45,236 nucleotides of DNA from Bradyrhizobium sp. sGM-13 (GTDB lineage Bacteria; Pseudomonadota; Alphaproteobacteria; Rhizobiales; Xanthobacteraceae), in NCBI RefSeq assembly GCF_018398875.1, contig NZ_JAGWDK010000038.1, positions 1 to 45,236 on the forward strand. Reading direction: 5' to 3'. This document shows positions 33,351 through 40,973 of this stretch, in pieces. The notes below the pieces were generated by a model that ran no database searches, was not told where the DNA came from, and worked only from the letters and a program-made list of their open reading frames with translations. How positions within the stretch are numbered: position 1 is the stretch's first letter; each line of letters begins with the position of its first letter. The position numbers were made by a program, and so were the translations under genes.

Positions 33351-34283
33351 ATGGCCAAGACCGGCAAGGTCCTCCTCACTTGCGCGCTGACTGGCGCGAT
33401 CCACACGCCCTCAATGTCAGCGCATCTTCCCGTGACGCCGGACCAGATTATTGAAGAGGGGGTACGTGCCGCGGAAGCTGGTGCTGCGATCCTGCATGTG
33501 CACGCGCGTAACCCTAAGACGGGTCAGCCGGACCAATCGGTCGAAGGATTTCAGAGGATTTTGCCGGAGCTGAGCCGCCGTTCCCGAGCCGTGATCAACA
33601 TCACCACCGGCGGCAGCCCGTTCATGACGGTTGCCGAACGCGTGGAGCCTGCCCGTCATTTTCGGCCCGAACTCGCCTCGCTCAACATGGGCTCCTTCAA
33701 CTTCGGCCTGTTTCCGATGCTCGAGCGCTATTGCGATTTCACCCATCAATGGGAGCGCCAGCACCTGGAGTCTTCGCGCAACCTCGTTTTCCGCAACACC
33801 TTCGCCGAGATCGAGGAGGTCCTCTCACTATGTGCGCCCGGCGACACGCGATTTGAATTCGAGTGCTACGATGTTGGCCATCTCTACAACCTCAAGCACT
33901 TTGTTGACCGCGGTCTGGTCCGGCCGCCATTCTTCATCCAATCCGTCTTCGGCCTGCTCGGCGGGATCGGCGCGCATTACGAGGACGTCGCCACGATGCG
34001 CCGCACTGCCGAGCGGCTGTTCGGTAACGACTATGTCTGGTCGGTGCTCGGCGCTGGCGCCGCGCAGATGCGCGTAGGCGCCATGGCGGCTGCGATGGGC
34101 GGCAATATCCGTGTGGGCCTCGAGGACAGCCTTTGGGCAGGCCCCGGGAAGCTCGCCAGCTCCAGCGCGGAGCAGGTGAGACTAGCCCGCTCGATCCTCG
34201 CAGGACTCGGATTGGAGCTGGCAACGCCGGACGAGGCGCGCGTCATGCTGAAGCTGAAAGGGACCGGTGATGTCGGCTTCTGA
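33351..34283 (+). CDS. BKACE family beta-keto acid cleavage enzyme (DUF849)
   Basis: BKACE enzymes condense a beta-keto acid with acetyl-CoA and cleave it to acetoacetate and a CoA ester, using zinc. The 310-residue product has a TIM-barrel start VLLTCALTGAIHTPSMSAHL, the zinc pair H49-x-H51 in ILHVHARNP, then INITTGG, LASLNMGSFNFG, FECYDVGHLYNL and AMGGNIRVGLEDSLW. All blocks and the normal length (about 300) are present. It follows the SDR and lactonase genes after a 173-base gap with a short hairpin (33232-33246). It would feed a short-chain acid product into central metabolism. Confidence 0.93.
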   Translation: MAKTGKVLLTCALTGAIHTPSMSAHLPVTPDQIIEEGVRAAEAGAAILHVHARNPKTGQPDQSVEGFQRILPELSRRSRAVINITTGGSPFMTVAERVEPARHFRPELASLNMGSFNFGLFPMLERYCDFTHQWERQHLESSRNLVFRNTFAEIEEVLSLCAPGDTRFEFECYDVGHLYNLKHFVDRGLVRPPFFIQSVFGLLGGIGAHYEDVATMRRTAERLFGNDYVWSVLGAGAAQMRVGAMAAAMGGNIRVGLEDSLWAGPGKLASSSAEQVRLARSILAGLGLELATPDEARVMLKLKGTGDVGF

Positions 34284-35003
34284 TCGTGCGGCCTGCTCCG
34301 CGGTCCGCAGACGAATGAGGCCGGCGATCAATCGAGTTAGGCGACGGTCTTGGAGGCGCCCTTGCCACGCGCGTGGCAGCAACGGAAACGAGATTGGCGA
34401 CGGCCATTTTGCGACGGTGGATTTTGGGATGATCTCGAACAGAGGTTGTCACCGCCAGCTTCTTCGGTTCAGATATAAGATTATCCTCGTCCTATAAGCT
34501 TGCGCGCCAAATCAAGTGTCCGTGCTTTGGTCGTAGTGGGAGAACACGATTATGTTGGGCTGGAGGAGGTCATGCCTTACATGAGAACTGCCGCGCAGCC
34601 GGCGTGCCGATGGAGCTGAGGATTATCAAGGGCGAGGAGATAAGTTCATCACACCGGCAGCTCGACAATCCGAGCATTGGGCGGCAATTTATTTTCGATT
34701 GGCTGAAAGACAAGCTGCGCCTGGATTGAAAAGTCCAGGCGCATATCATTCCACGGCGAAAGAGCTACGCGAAGAGCTCGCCGCAAATAGCAGGCAAGGA
34801 CAATAGCAACGAATCGAGGTCCTCCCCTCAAAGCGCGACAATCGCTATCTCGATTTAGCCTTACCGCTACATACCTTCGCTACTGCGGCCGTTCGGAGTC
34901 GAATTCGTGCTCCAGCAACTCAGTTACTCACACGTCAGGCTTGTCGCAAGCGCCGTCCTTCCAAAGGAGCGGGTAGGGGGATAGCTTGACCGTGGCACCA
35001 ATT
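34284..35003. other. No gene recognised
   Basis: No recognisable gene. A minus-strand frame at 34649-34831 ends in a protein-like segment (FQPIENKLPPNARIVELPV) that I cannot assign. A 16-base perfect palindrome lies at 34363-34378. The right end carries the promoter region of the second GntR gene. Confidence 0.5.
34363..34378. repeat. Perfect 16-base palindrome after the BKACE gene
   Basis: TGCCACGCGCGTGGCA is a perfect inverted repeat 80 bases after the BKACE stop. Without a loop or T-run it is a weak terminator; an operator is as likely. No function is shown. Confidence 0.4.
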
Positions 35004-35018
35004 TGTGATCACATATCT
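35004..35018 (+). promoter_or_regulatory. Shared regulatory box TGTGATCACATATCT (copy 3)
   Basis: This is identical to the 27.6 kb copy and lies 26 bases before the GTG start of the second GntR gene, ahead of its GATGGGGG ribosome site. It shares the core with the box before the first GntR gene, which fits autoregulation and cross-regulation by the two near-identical proteins. Confidence 0.62.
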
Positions 35019-35044
35019 AGAATCAAGATGGGGGAAATGCGAAG

Positions 35045-35779
35045 GTGAAGGATACTAAACCGCTGCCGCCACTGCCGTCGGTTGCCCGGGATTCGATGGC
35101 AGATCAGGTTTATCGCCATTTGCGTGACGGCGTGATGGCCGGCCGCTTCGCGCCGGGCCAGCGGCTGACAATTCGTGGTCTTGCTGAGGCGCTGGGCTCG
35201 AGCCCGATGCCGGTGCGCGAGGCGTTGCGCCGCCTACAGGCTGAAGGCGCATTCAAGTTCAGCGACACGGCGCGGCTGAGCGTGGTTCAGCTGTCGGGGG
35301 CGCAACTGCGCGATGTGCGCGATGCACGGGTGGCGCTTGAGGGTCTCCTGGCCGAGCGCGCAGCCTCCCGCATGACGGGCGTTGATGATGCCGAAATCAC
35401 GCAGCTCTATGATCGCCTCCAGGCAGCCGCCGACGCGCTCGATGTGCCCGGTTATCTACCGGCGAATTTCGCCTTTCACCGGCGGATTTATGAGATCGCT
35501 CGAGCGCCCATCATCCTTGGTGCGGTCGAGAATTTCTGGGTCCTGATCGGTCCTTGCTTCGTGCTCGTTGCACCCGACGCCACGCACCTGCGACGCTCCA
35601 TGGACGCGCACCGCCGCATCCTCGATGCGCTGATGCATCGAGACGGTCCCGCCGCCCGCGCGGCTGTGACCGATGACATCATGCAGGCGGCCAACTGCCT
35701 GTCGCGCGTTATCGACAAACCGGAAAAGGCGCGATCGGTCGCTGCTCCAAAGCGCAGGCGCCGAGATGTGTCGGCATGA
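35045..35779 (+). CDS. GntR-family regulator, FCD type (copy 2)
   Basis: This encodes 244 residues, homologous along its full length to the GntR protein at 30751. It has the winged helix (DQVYRHLRDGVMAG, LTIRGLAEALGSSPMPVREA) and the FCD domain with NFAFHRRIY and SMDAHRRIL. GTG start at 35045. Differences are scattered substitutions, so both copies are under selection. The recognition helix SSPMPVREALRR is unchanged, which predicts the same DNA site. It precedes a second binding-protein operon, while copy 1 precedes SDR, lactonase and BKACE genes. Confidence 0.92.
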   Translation: MKDTKPLPPLPSVARDSMADQVYRHLRDGVMAGRFAPGQRLTIRGLAEALGSSPMPVREALRRLQAEGAFKFSDTARLSVVQLSGAQLRDVRDARVALEGLLAERAASRMTGVDDAEITQLYDRLQAAADALDVPGYLPANFAFHRRIYEIARAPIILGAVENFWVLIGPCFVLVAPDATHLRRSMDAHRRILDALMHRDGPAARAAVTDDIMQAANCLSRVIDKPEKARSVAAPKRRRRDVSA

Positions 35780-35856
35780 GTGTCGTGCAGCGTCTGGTAC
35801 TTTATCCCGAGCTGCGCGACCTGATCGCTGGGTGTTGTCGGCGTCACCTTCGGTAG
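35776..35856 (+). pseudogene. 5' stub of an SDR gene after GntR copy 2
   Basis: The ATG overlaps the GntR stop (ATGA) exactly as at 31488. The 26-codon frame SVVQRLVLYPELRDLIAG matches the start of the intact SDR (SVLQRLVPYPELRVLISAG) and then breaks off. This shows that the duplicated unit was GntR plus SDR and that the SDR copy was later deleted. Confidence 0.8.
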
Positions 35857-35980
35857 GTCTGTACCGAGGCAGGCGAACTTCGTAGCTGCTCCTTTGCAAG
35901 AGGCTGCCTGAGGCTTATCCAGCCAAACCATCTACTTCGAGCTTGTTCACTCAAATCGACAATCTAGGCAGGGGACTTGA

Positions 35981-37606
35981 ATGTTTGGAAATCAGTCGCG
36001 CCGCAACTTCCTCAAGCTGGCGGCGAGCGGAAGTGCGATGTTCACGCCGGACCTTTTTACCGGACCTGCACATGCGCAGGATGTTCCGACCCTCACCGTC
36101 GCCTGGGGCGCGGATATCGATTCCTTTGATCCATCGCAGTTCAAGTCCGATGGCGCCTACATCGTTCAGGCAAACATCTACGACACGGTGCTGGGTTGGG
36201 GGGCGGAGCCAGTCACCGGATCGCCTAACCTGTCGATTTCCAAACCCGGTGTTTTCATCGGTGGCATCGGCGAAAGCTGGAAATTTGAGAATGGCGACAA
36301 GACCCTTGTCGTAAAGATCCGACAAGGCCTGAAGTTTCCGAGCGGCCGGCCGGTCAATGCCCAGGCGGTGAAATATCTCTTTGACCGCGGACTGCAATCA
36401 CCCGGCTATATGCGGCTCATCTTTCCGACCATGATCGGGGTGACGCAAGCAGATCAGTTCGAGGTTCGCGACGACAGCACCTTTGCCATCAACCTGCCGG
36501 CACCAAGCGCTATGTTGCTCGATGTGCTCGCCCTGTCCAACAACGCACTTCTTGATCCCGACGAGATCAAGCTACACGCGACTGCCGACGACCCCTGGGC
36601 CGCTCAATGGCTCAAGCGCAACACGGCCGGGCTTGGGCCCTACAAACCCGTGAGCAACAATCCGGGCGTCGAGGTGATCCTGGAAGCGACCCCCGGTTAT
36701 TGGGGACCGGCACCGTATTTCAGGCGCATCGTCATCAAATATGCATCCAATGAGGCAGACCGGATTCTGCTGCTCAAGCGCAAGGCCATCGATATGGTGG
36801 TCGGGCCTAACTCGATGTCGCCCAAGAATCTCAAGAATCTCGAGGGCGCGCCGGGCCTCACTGTGGTGTCTCTGCCCGACACCAACTGCAATTTCCTATG
36901 CATGAATCTGAAAAAGAAGCCGTTCGACAACGTGAAGGTTCGTCAAGCGATCAACTACGCGATGCCGATCCACGCGATCATCCCAAATGTCCTTTACGGC
37001 TATGGCGAGCAGATGAAAAGCCCGATCGCAGCTCAGACCCCCGGCTATGACGGTTCACTCTCGCCGTATAAATATGATGTCGGCAAGGCCAAGTCATTGA
37101 TGGCCGAAGCCGGGCACGGCTCAGGACCAATTCCAGTAAAGCTTGCGGTTCGTGTGGGCTATGCGCCCCACGAGCAGGCAGCGATTTGGATCCAGCGCGA
37201 GCTGGAGAAAATCGGCTTTCAAGTCAGCATCGAGAAGGAGACCGACGCAACCTTCCGCCAGCTGTCATCGAGCGGCGGGCACGAGCTGTCGATTGAATCC
37301 TGGCAATCCTGGATCAACGATCCAGTTTATCACCTCTATTGGAACTTCCATAGTAAGGCGACGGCGACCAACAAGGGAGCCTACGCCAATCAGGTCCTCG
37401 ATAAGATCATCGACGACAATATGCGCGAGGCTGATCCTGGCAAGCGTATGGCCGGGGTCAAGGAGGCGCAGAAGATCCTTTTGGATGATGCGGCCTGGGG
37501 TCTGCTTTGGTACGACAATTGGGCCAGAGTGACGCGTTCCGAGCTCGCGGGCGTTGCGAAATATTGGGATTCCTTTGAGCGCTTCAACAAAATGAAGCTG
37601 GCTTGA
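35981..37606 (+). CDS. ABC transporter periplasmic solute-binding protein (family 5), second copy, Tat-exported
   Basis: This 541-residue SBP_bac_5 protein is the same length as the one at 10354-11979 and closely similar to it. The twin-arginine signal SRRNFLKLAASG is followed by a hydrophobic core and a cut near AHAQD. Shared blocks include VAWGADIDSFDPSQFKSDGA, AVKYLFDRGLQSPGYM, LKRNTAGLGPY, LLLKRKAIDMVVGPN and VRQAINYAMPIHAIIPNVLY. Its own permease and ATPase genes are only stubs, so it is an orphan unless it uses the intact permease complex of the other operon. A related ligand, controlled by GntR copy 2, is a fair inference. Confidence 0.93.
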   Translation: MFGNQSRRNFLKLAASGSAMFTPDLFTGPAHAQDVPTLTVAWGADIDSFDPSQFKSDGAYIVQANIYDTVLGWGAEPVTGSPNLSISKPGVFIGGIGESWKFENGDKTLVVKIRQGLKFPSGRPVNAQAVKYLFDRGLQSPGYMRLIFPTMIGVTQADQFEVRDDSTFAINLPAPSAMLLDVLALSNNALLDPDEIKLHATADDPWAAQWLKRNTAGLGPYKPVSNNPGVEVILEATPGYWGPAPYFRRIVIKYASNEADRILLLKRKAIDMVVGPNSMSPKNLKNLEGAPGLTVVSLPDTNCNFLCMNLKKKPFDNVKVRQAINYAMPIHAIIPNVLYGYGEQMKSPIAAQTPGYDGSLSPYKYDVGKAKSLMAEAGHGSGPIPVKLAVRVGYAPHEQAAIWIQRELEKIGFQVSIEKETDATFRQLSSSGGHELSIESWQSWINDPVYHLYWNFHSKATATNKGAYANQVLDKIIDDNMREADPGKRMAGVKEAQKILLDDAAWGLLWYDNWARVTRSELAGVAKYWDSFERFNKMKLA

Positions 37607-37634
37607 AGCGTAGCCCGGATGAGCTGAATAAGTC

Positions 37635-37745
37635 ATGTCGTGCTTAGCTTCCATGCCTCGTAGAGTAACTCTGCTGGCGCCGACCTTGTTCGGCGTCAGG
37701 GTGATCTGTTTTTCCCTGATCGAGCTCTTGCCCGGCAATCCCAAC
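37635..37745 (+). pseudogene. 5' stub of a DppB-like permease
   Basis: The frame encodes RRVTLLAPTLFGVRVICFSL and IELLPGNP, matching the first helix of the intact DppB-like permease (RRFALALPTLFGVSVICFTL, then LLPGNP). After about 35 residues homology ends abruptly and the sequence joins an inverted ATPase fragment. It lies 28 bases after the second binding protein, where a permease gene is expected. Confidence 0.8.
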
Positions 37746-37782
37746 CTCCCGTGGCCTCCAACGCGTATCAGTCATCGTGCGG

Positions 37783-37940
37783 CATGGAGTTGCCGCAGCC
37801 AGTTTCGCCGACAAGGCCCAGCGTCTCACCCTCGCCGATCGAGAACGAGCCACCGTCCACTGCGCGCACGGCCGCCTGCTCACCATGCAAGCGGCGCAGC
37901 CCCGTTCTTGGTCCTTAAGTTCAAAGGTCTTCTTCAAATC
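37783..37940 (-). pseudogene. 5' fragment of an ABC ATPase, inverted
   Basis: The minus strand encodes DLKKTFELKDQERG and, in a shifted frame, RRLHGEQAAVRAVDGGSFSI, then GETLGLVGETGCGNSM. This is the N-terminus of a DppF-type ATPase up to Walker A, with the essential Lys replaced by Asn. At least one frameshift is present. Orientation is opposite to the permease stub 40 bases away, so a deletion plus inversion has removed the rest of the transporter operon. Confidence 0.75.
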
Positions 37941-38062
37941 GGCGTGACCTTCAGACGAGATGTTCTAACGTCGTAATGCCTTTGCCGAAAGTTGAAGACC
38001 ACCATCACCTATCGGCCGGATCAGCTGCCCCGCGCCGCCGAAGACAATAATCGGAGAAGTTG

Positions 38063-39118
38063 ATGTCCATAGAACTGTTGATGCTTGGCGACCAACCCGT
38101 GGCTGGCCTTGCGGCTCGCACCAGGCTTGCCGAAGAGAGCGGATTCGAGACCGTCTGGCTCGCTGATGAGCGCTTTTTCCGGGAAACCTACTCGTGTCTC
38201 TCGCTTCTGGCGGGGCAAACTGCGCGCGTCAATCTCGGTCCCTGCGTCACCGATCCATTCGCGCGCCATCCAGCTCTAACCGCCATGGCTTTGGGCACCC
38301 TCGATGAAGTTTCGGAAGGGCGCGCCATCCTCGGCATCGGCGCCGGCGTCTCCGGCTTTGCGGAGCTCGGGATCCAATCGCGCAAGCCCCCGCTCGCTAT
38401 TCGCGAAGCCGTTGATCTGATCCGTCAGCTCATGGCTGGGCAGGAGGTCGACTATCAGGGCGAGATCATTCAGTGTCACCGCGGCCGGTTGAATTTCGCG
38501 CCGCTGCGATCGCGTGTTCCTGTTCGTGTCGCTAGCAACGGACCGCTGGGCCAGAAAATGGGCGGTGCAATCGCCGACGGCGTGATGATGGAGGGCTGTG
38601 GCTCCGTCGAGGAAGCAAGGGCCTTCGCATCGACGGTCGCCGAAGGTGCGCGGAAGGCCGGCCGTTCTCCGAACGAGGTCAAGCTCGTCGCGCGACTCGA
38701 TTGTTGTATCACTAACGACGGTAAGCAAGCGCGGGATATATTGCGGCCTTCGGTGACACGGATCATCGCGCAAGCCAATTCGAGGTTCTACACGCTGGAA
38801 GCACAAGGATTGACTCTGCCGAAGAATGTCGTCGAAACCATTGGTCCCGTTGCCTATGCTGCCGGGGTGGCCCCGTTCGCGCCTCTTTTTCCTCTCGTCA
38901 CCGACATGCATGTCGACGCTCTCACTCTCTGCGGGACTGTGCAGGAAATAACCCAACACATGGTTGACCTTCGCCGCGCCGGCAGCACGGGCTTCAACAT
39001 TTTTCCTGTTCCGGCTCCTGGCACCACCTATGAGGACGTTATTATGCGCTTCGGAACGCAAGTCTGGCCCGCTGTCGAGACGGCTTTTGCGAAAGAGTCC
39101 GACAATGGGACGGCTTAG
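38063..39118 (+). CDS. LLM-class F420/flavin-dependent oxidoreductase, second copy
   Basis: This encodes 351 residues from the ATG at 38063 (a TTG lies directly before it; GGAGAAG is the ribosome site). It is a paralogue of the LLM enzyme at 15967: LAEESGFETVWLADERFFRE, NLGPCVTDPFARHPALTAMA, ILGIGAGVSGFAELGI, PVRVASNGPLGQKMGG and AYAAGVAPFAPLFPLVTD. The position of nearly every conserved block is the same. In both loci a HapK-like gene lies next to it, before it at 15.6 kb and after it at 39.2 kb. Its own transporter genes are decayed, but this frame is intact. F420 use is inferred from family and from the F420 genes in the window. Confidence 0.87.
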   Translation: MSIELLMLGDQPVAGLAARTRLAEESGFETVWLADERFFRETYSCLSLLAGQTARVNLGPCVTDPFARHPALTAMALGTLDEVSEGRAILGIGAGVSGFAELGIQSRKPPLAIREAVDLIRQLMAGQEVDYQGEIIQCHRGRLNFAPLRSRVPVRVASNGPLGQKMGGAIADGVMMEGCGSVEEARAFASTVAEGARKAGRSPNEVKLVARLDCCITNDGKQARDILRPSVTRIIAQANSRFYTLEAQGLTLPKNVVETIGPVAYAAGVAPFAPLFPLVTDMHVDALTLCGTVQEITQHMVDLRRAGSTGFNIFPVPAPGTTYEDVIMRFGTQVWPAVETAFAKESDNGTA

Positions 39119-39244
39119 GTCTCACGGACTCGTTTTGTTGGAATCCGCTCGACGGGGCACGCGTATTTCATTGAGAGTGTAGTGCAGCCACGGGCGGGAG
39201 ATCCAAGATGATGAGCTTGTTCAATAAAAAAGGCAAGCGCGACA

Positions 39245-39388
39245 GTAGAACGGATCGAAGTAGCCGATCGCGCCGCCTAGGAGGCGGAGCTGGCCACATC
39301 CGCCAAGGATCTGATCGAACTAATACACAATAAATATCTGGACGAGTCGAAGCTGAAGTTCATCTGGTCTACGAGGATCGATCCATGA
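39245..39388 (+). pseudogene. 3' remnant of a HapK/RedY-like gene
   Basis: The frame reads VERIEVADRAA, a TAG stop at 39278, then EAELATSAKDLIELIHNKYL and DESKLKFIWSTRIDP before TGA at 39386. It matches the C-terminal half of the other HapK-like proteins (YVERIEVTDRAAYEAELA, then KYLDKSK). The TAG stands where the others have a Tyr codon. The N-terminal half is missing. The final stop overlaps the SDR start (ATGA), the same arrangement as at 2794-2797. Confidence 0.8.
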
Positions 39389-40167
39389 GTGCGGGCGAAA
39401 AATATCTTGAGGGCAAGGTCGCCCTTGTCACAGGTTCTTCGTCCGGCGCGGGCGCTGCAATCGCCATCGAACTCGCTAGGCGAGGGGCGCGTGTCGCAGT
39501 GCACTGCCGGCGTGCATTAAGTGACGGCGAAAGCGTTTGCGCTCGCATCGCTGCAATCGGTGGAAAGGCAGCGGTCTTTCTGGGTCACCTCAGCGATCCC
39601 GAGGCGCCGTATGCACTCGTTTCGCGCATCGCGGAGCGTCTCGGAGACGTCAACATCCTAGTCAACAATGCAGGTCCCTATGCGGATGCGCCGTTTCGGT
39701 CGTTGTCCATCTCGCAGTGGGAGACGGTGATGGCGATCAACGTAAGGGCGCCGTACCAGCTCGCTCAAAGCGCGATCGCAGGCATGGAGCGAACCGGTTG
39801 GGGACGGATCATCAATGTGAGCGCAACCTCGGCTTACGCGCGGTCGCATTCGGTATATGGCCTTGCCAAACAGGCTCTCATCCATTTGACGGAATGCCTC
39901 GCGCTCGAATTTGCGCCACTCGTCACCGTAAATGCAATTGTGCCCGGCCAGATCGCCAGCGAACGCACCGACACGATGGTCGACTACAAGAGCTCCGTGA
40001 TCGCGGAAACGCCCTTGGCAAGGCTCGTGACGGAACAGGAGGTTGCCCGAATGTCAGTCCTTCTCTGTACTCCAGAGTTTTCTGCGGTGACGGGACAATC
40101 AATCATCATGGACGGTGGCCGATCGCTGCCGCGCACGCTGAAACTCAATCTCACAACGATCGGCTAA
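39385..40167 (+). CDS. Short-chain dehydrogenase/reductase (SDR), second type
   Basis: This 260-residue classical SDR has GKVALVTGSSSGAGAAIAIE as cofactor loop, NILVNNAGPYADAPF, the catalytic Ser in INVSATSAYA and YGLAK as the YxxxK pair, ending GQSIIMDGGRSLPRTLKLN. HCRR after the second strand suggests NADP(H). It is not a close copy of the SDR at 31488, but it is the intact relative of the SDR remnant at 2.3-2.8 kb. It is coupled to the HapK-like remnant and lies downstream of the LLM enzyme, so it probably acts in the same pathway. Confidence 0.92.
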   Translation: MSAGEKYLEGKVALVTGSSSGAGAAIAIELARRGARVAVHCRRALSDGESVCARIAAIGGKAAVFLGHLSDPEAPYALVSRIAERLGDVNILVNNAGPYADAPFRSLSISQWETVMAINVRAPYQLAQSAIAGMERTGWGRIINVSATSAYARSHSVYGLAKQALIHLTECLALEFAPLVTVNAIVPGQIASERTDTMVDYKSSVIAETPLARLVTEQEVARMSVLLCTPEFSAVTGQSIIMDGGRSLPRTLKLNLTTIG

Positions 40168-40714
40168 TTGTACGCAGGAGAAAGACCGATGCTTTCCCTT
40201 GCAAAAGGCCTCGCCTCTACCAGCTGCAGCATACGTCAAAAGGGACGTTACCTCTTGCCGGCGCGAGGACGATCCCTCGGCCGTTTAACCAAAGTTGCTA
40301 GACTTGTCGGCCATAATCGATTCGATCGGCCTTTCGGCGGACCTAGAGAAAAGCCTCGTAAGCCGCCGCTTCTGCGATGAATTTCACCGAAATAGTGGAG
40401 GAATGGCGCGCGTAACGCCGAGTATCGTGCGTTAGGAATGTTATTCTGTCATCACTGGATGGGAGATCGAAGGTGAGGGGTACAACAGCGGCCGACCCGC
40501 CGGATCCACTTGCCGGATCGAGAAGTGATGTTGATGCGGCCTACGCACCTGTTGTCAGCTGCGACGGAGCCGGGAGGAGGGCTCCTCATTTGCAAGTTCG
40601 GTCGGCGTAACGGCAAGAGCTCTAAGCGCGCTCGAAGCGGTCGGTTTTTGGCGGCGTGGGCGGTTCTGCTCTTATGCAGGTTTGTCTCTTAACCCGCTCC
40701 TTGGAGCTAACTTG
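40168..40714. other. No gene recognised
   Basis: A 70-codon frame (40168-40380) directly after the SDR is Arg/Lys-rich and without motifs. The rest holds only short frames. This may be the decayed end of the SDR operon. Confidence 0.4.
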
Positions 40715-40843
40715 ATGCCGCCACTTTGGGTCGACACTTCGCAGGACAGTCTTGAATTTTCGCCCGCGGCGATTCGCTGTTGGGCATTCGTGGCGGCCTT
40801 GGTCAATCTCGCTTTCGTCGCATTGGTTGTATTGTTGGCGTGA
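40715..40843 (+). CDS. Small single-pass membrane protein (42 residues)
   Basis: The frame begins with MPPLWVDTSQDSLEFSPAAI, followed by a hydrophobic helix of about 18 residues to the C-terminus (WAFVAALVNLAFVALVVLLA). GGAG lies 8 bases before the ATG. The pattern of a short polar N-terminus and one C-terminal helix is protein-like and not expected by chance, but I know no family. It lies 130 bases before the glutamate dehydrogenase gene on the same strand. Confidence 0.42.
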   Translation: MPPLWVDTSQDSLEFSPAAIRCWAFVAALVNLAFVALVVLLA

Positions 40844-40973
40844 CCGCGAGGCGCGATCTTGCTGATTGAATAAATTGTCTCATCAACATCGGAAACGCGC
40901 AACCCGCAACTAGGGAGCTTAGTGCGCTGCAGCATGAGCATCCGATGTTTCAAAGTCAGCCTCAGGAGCTAGC

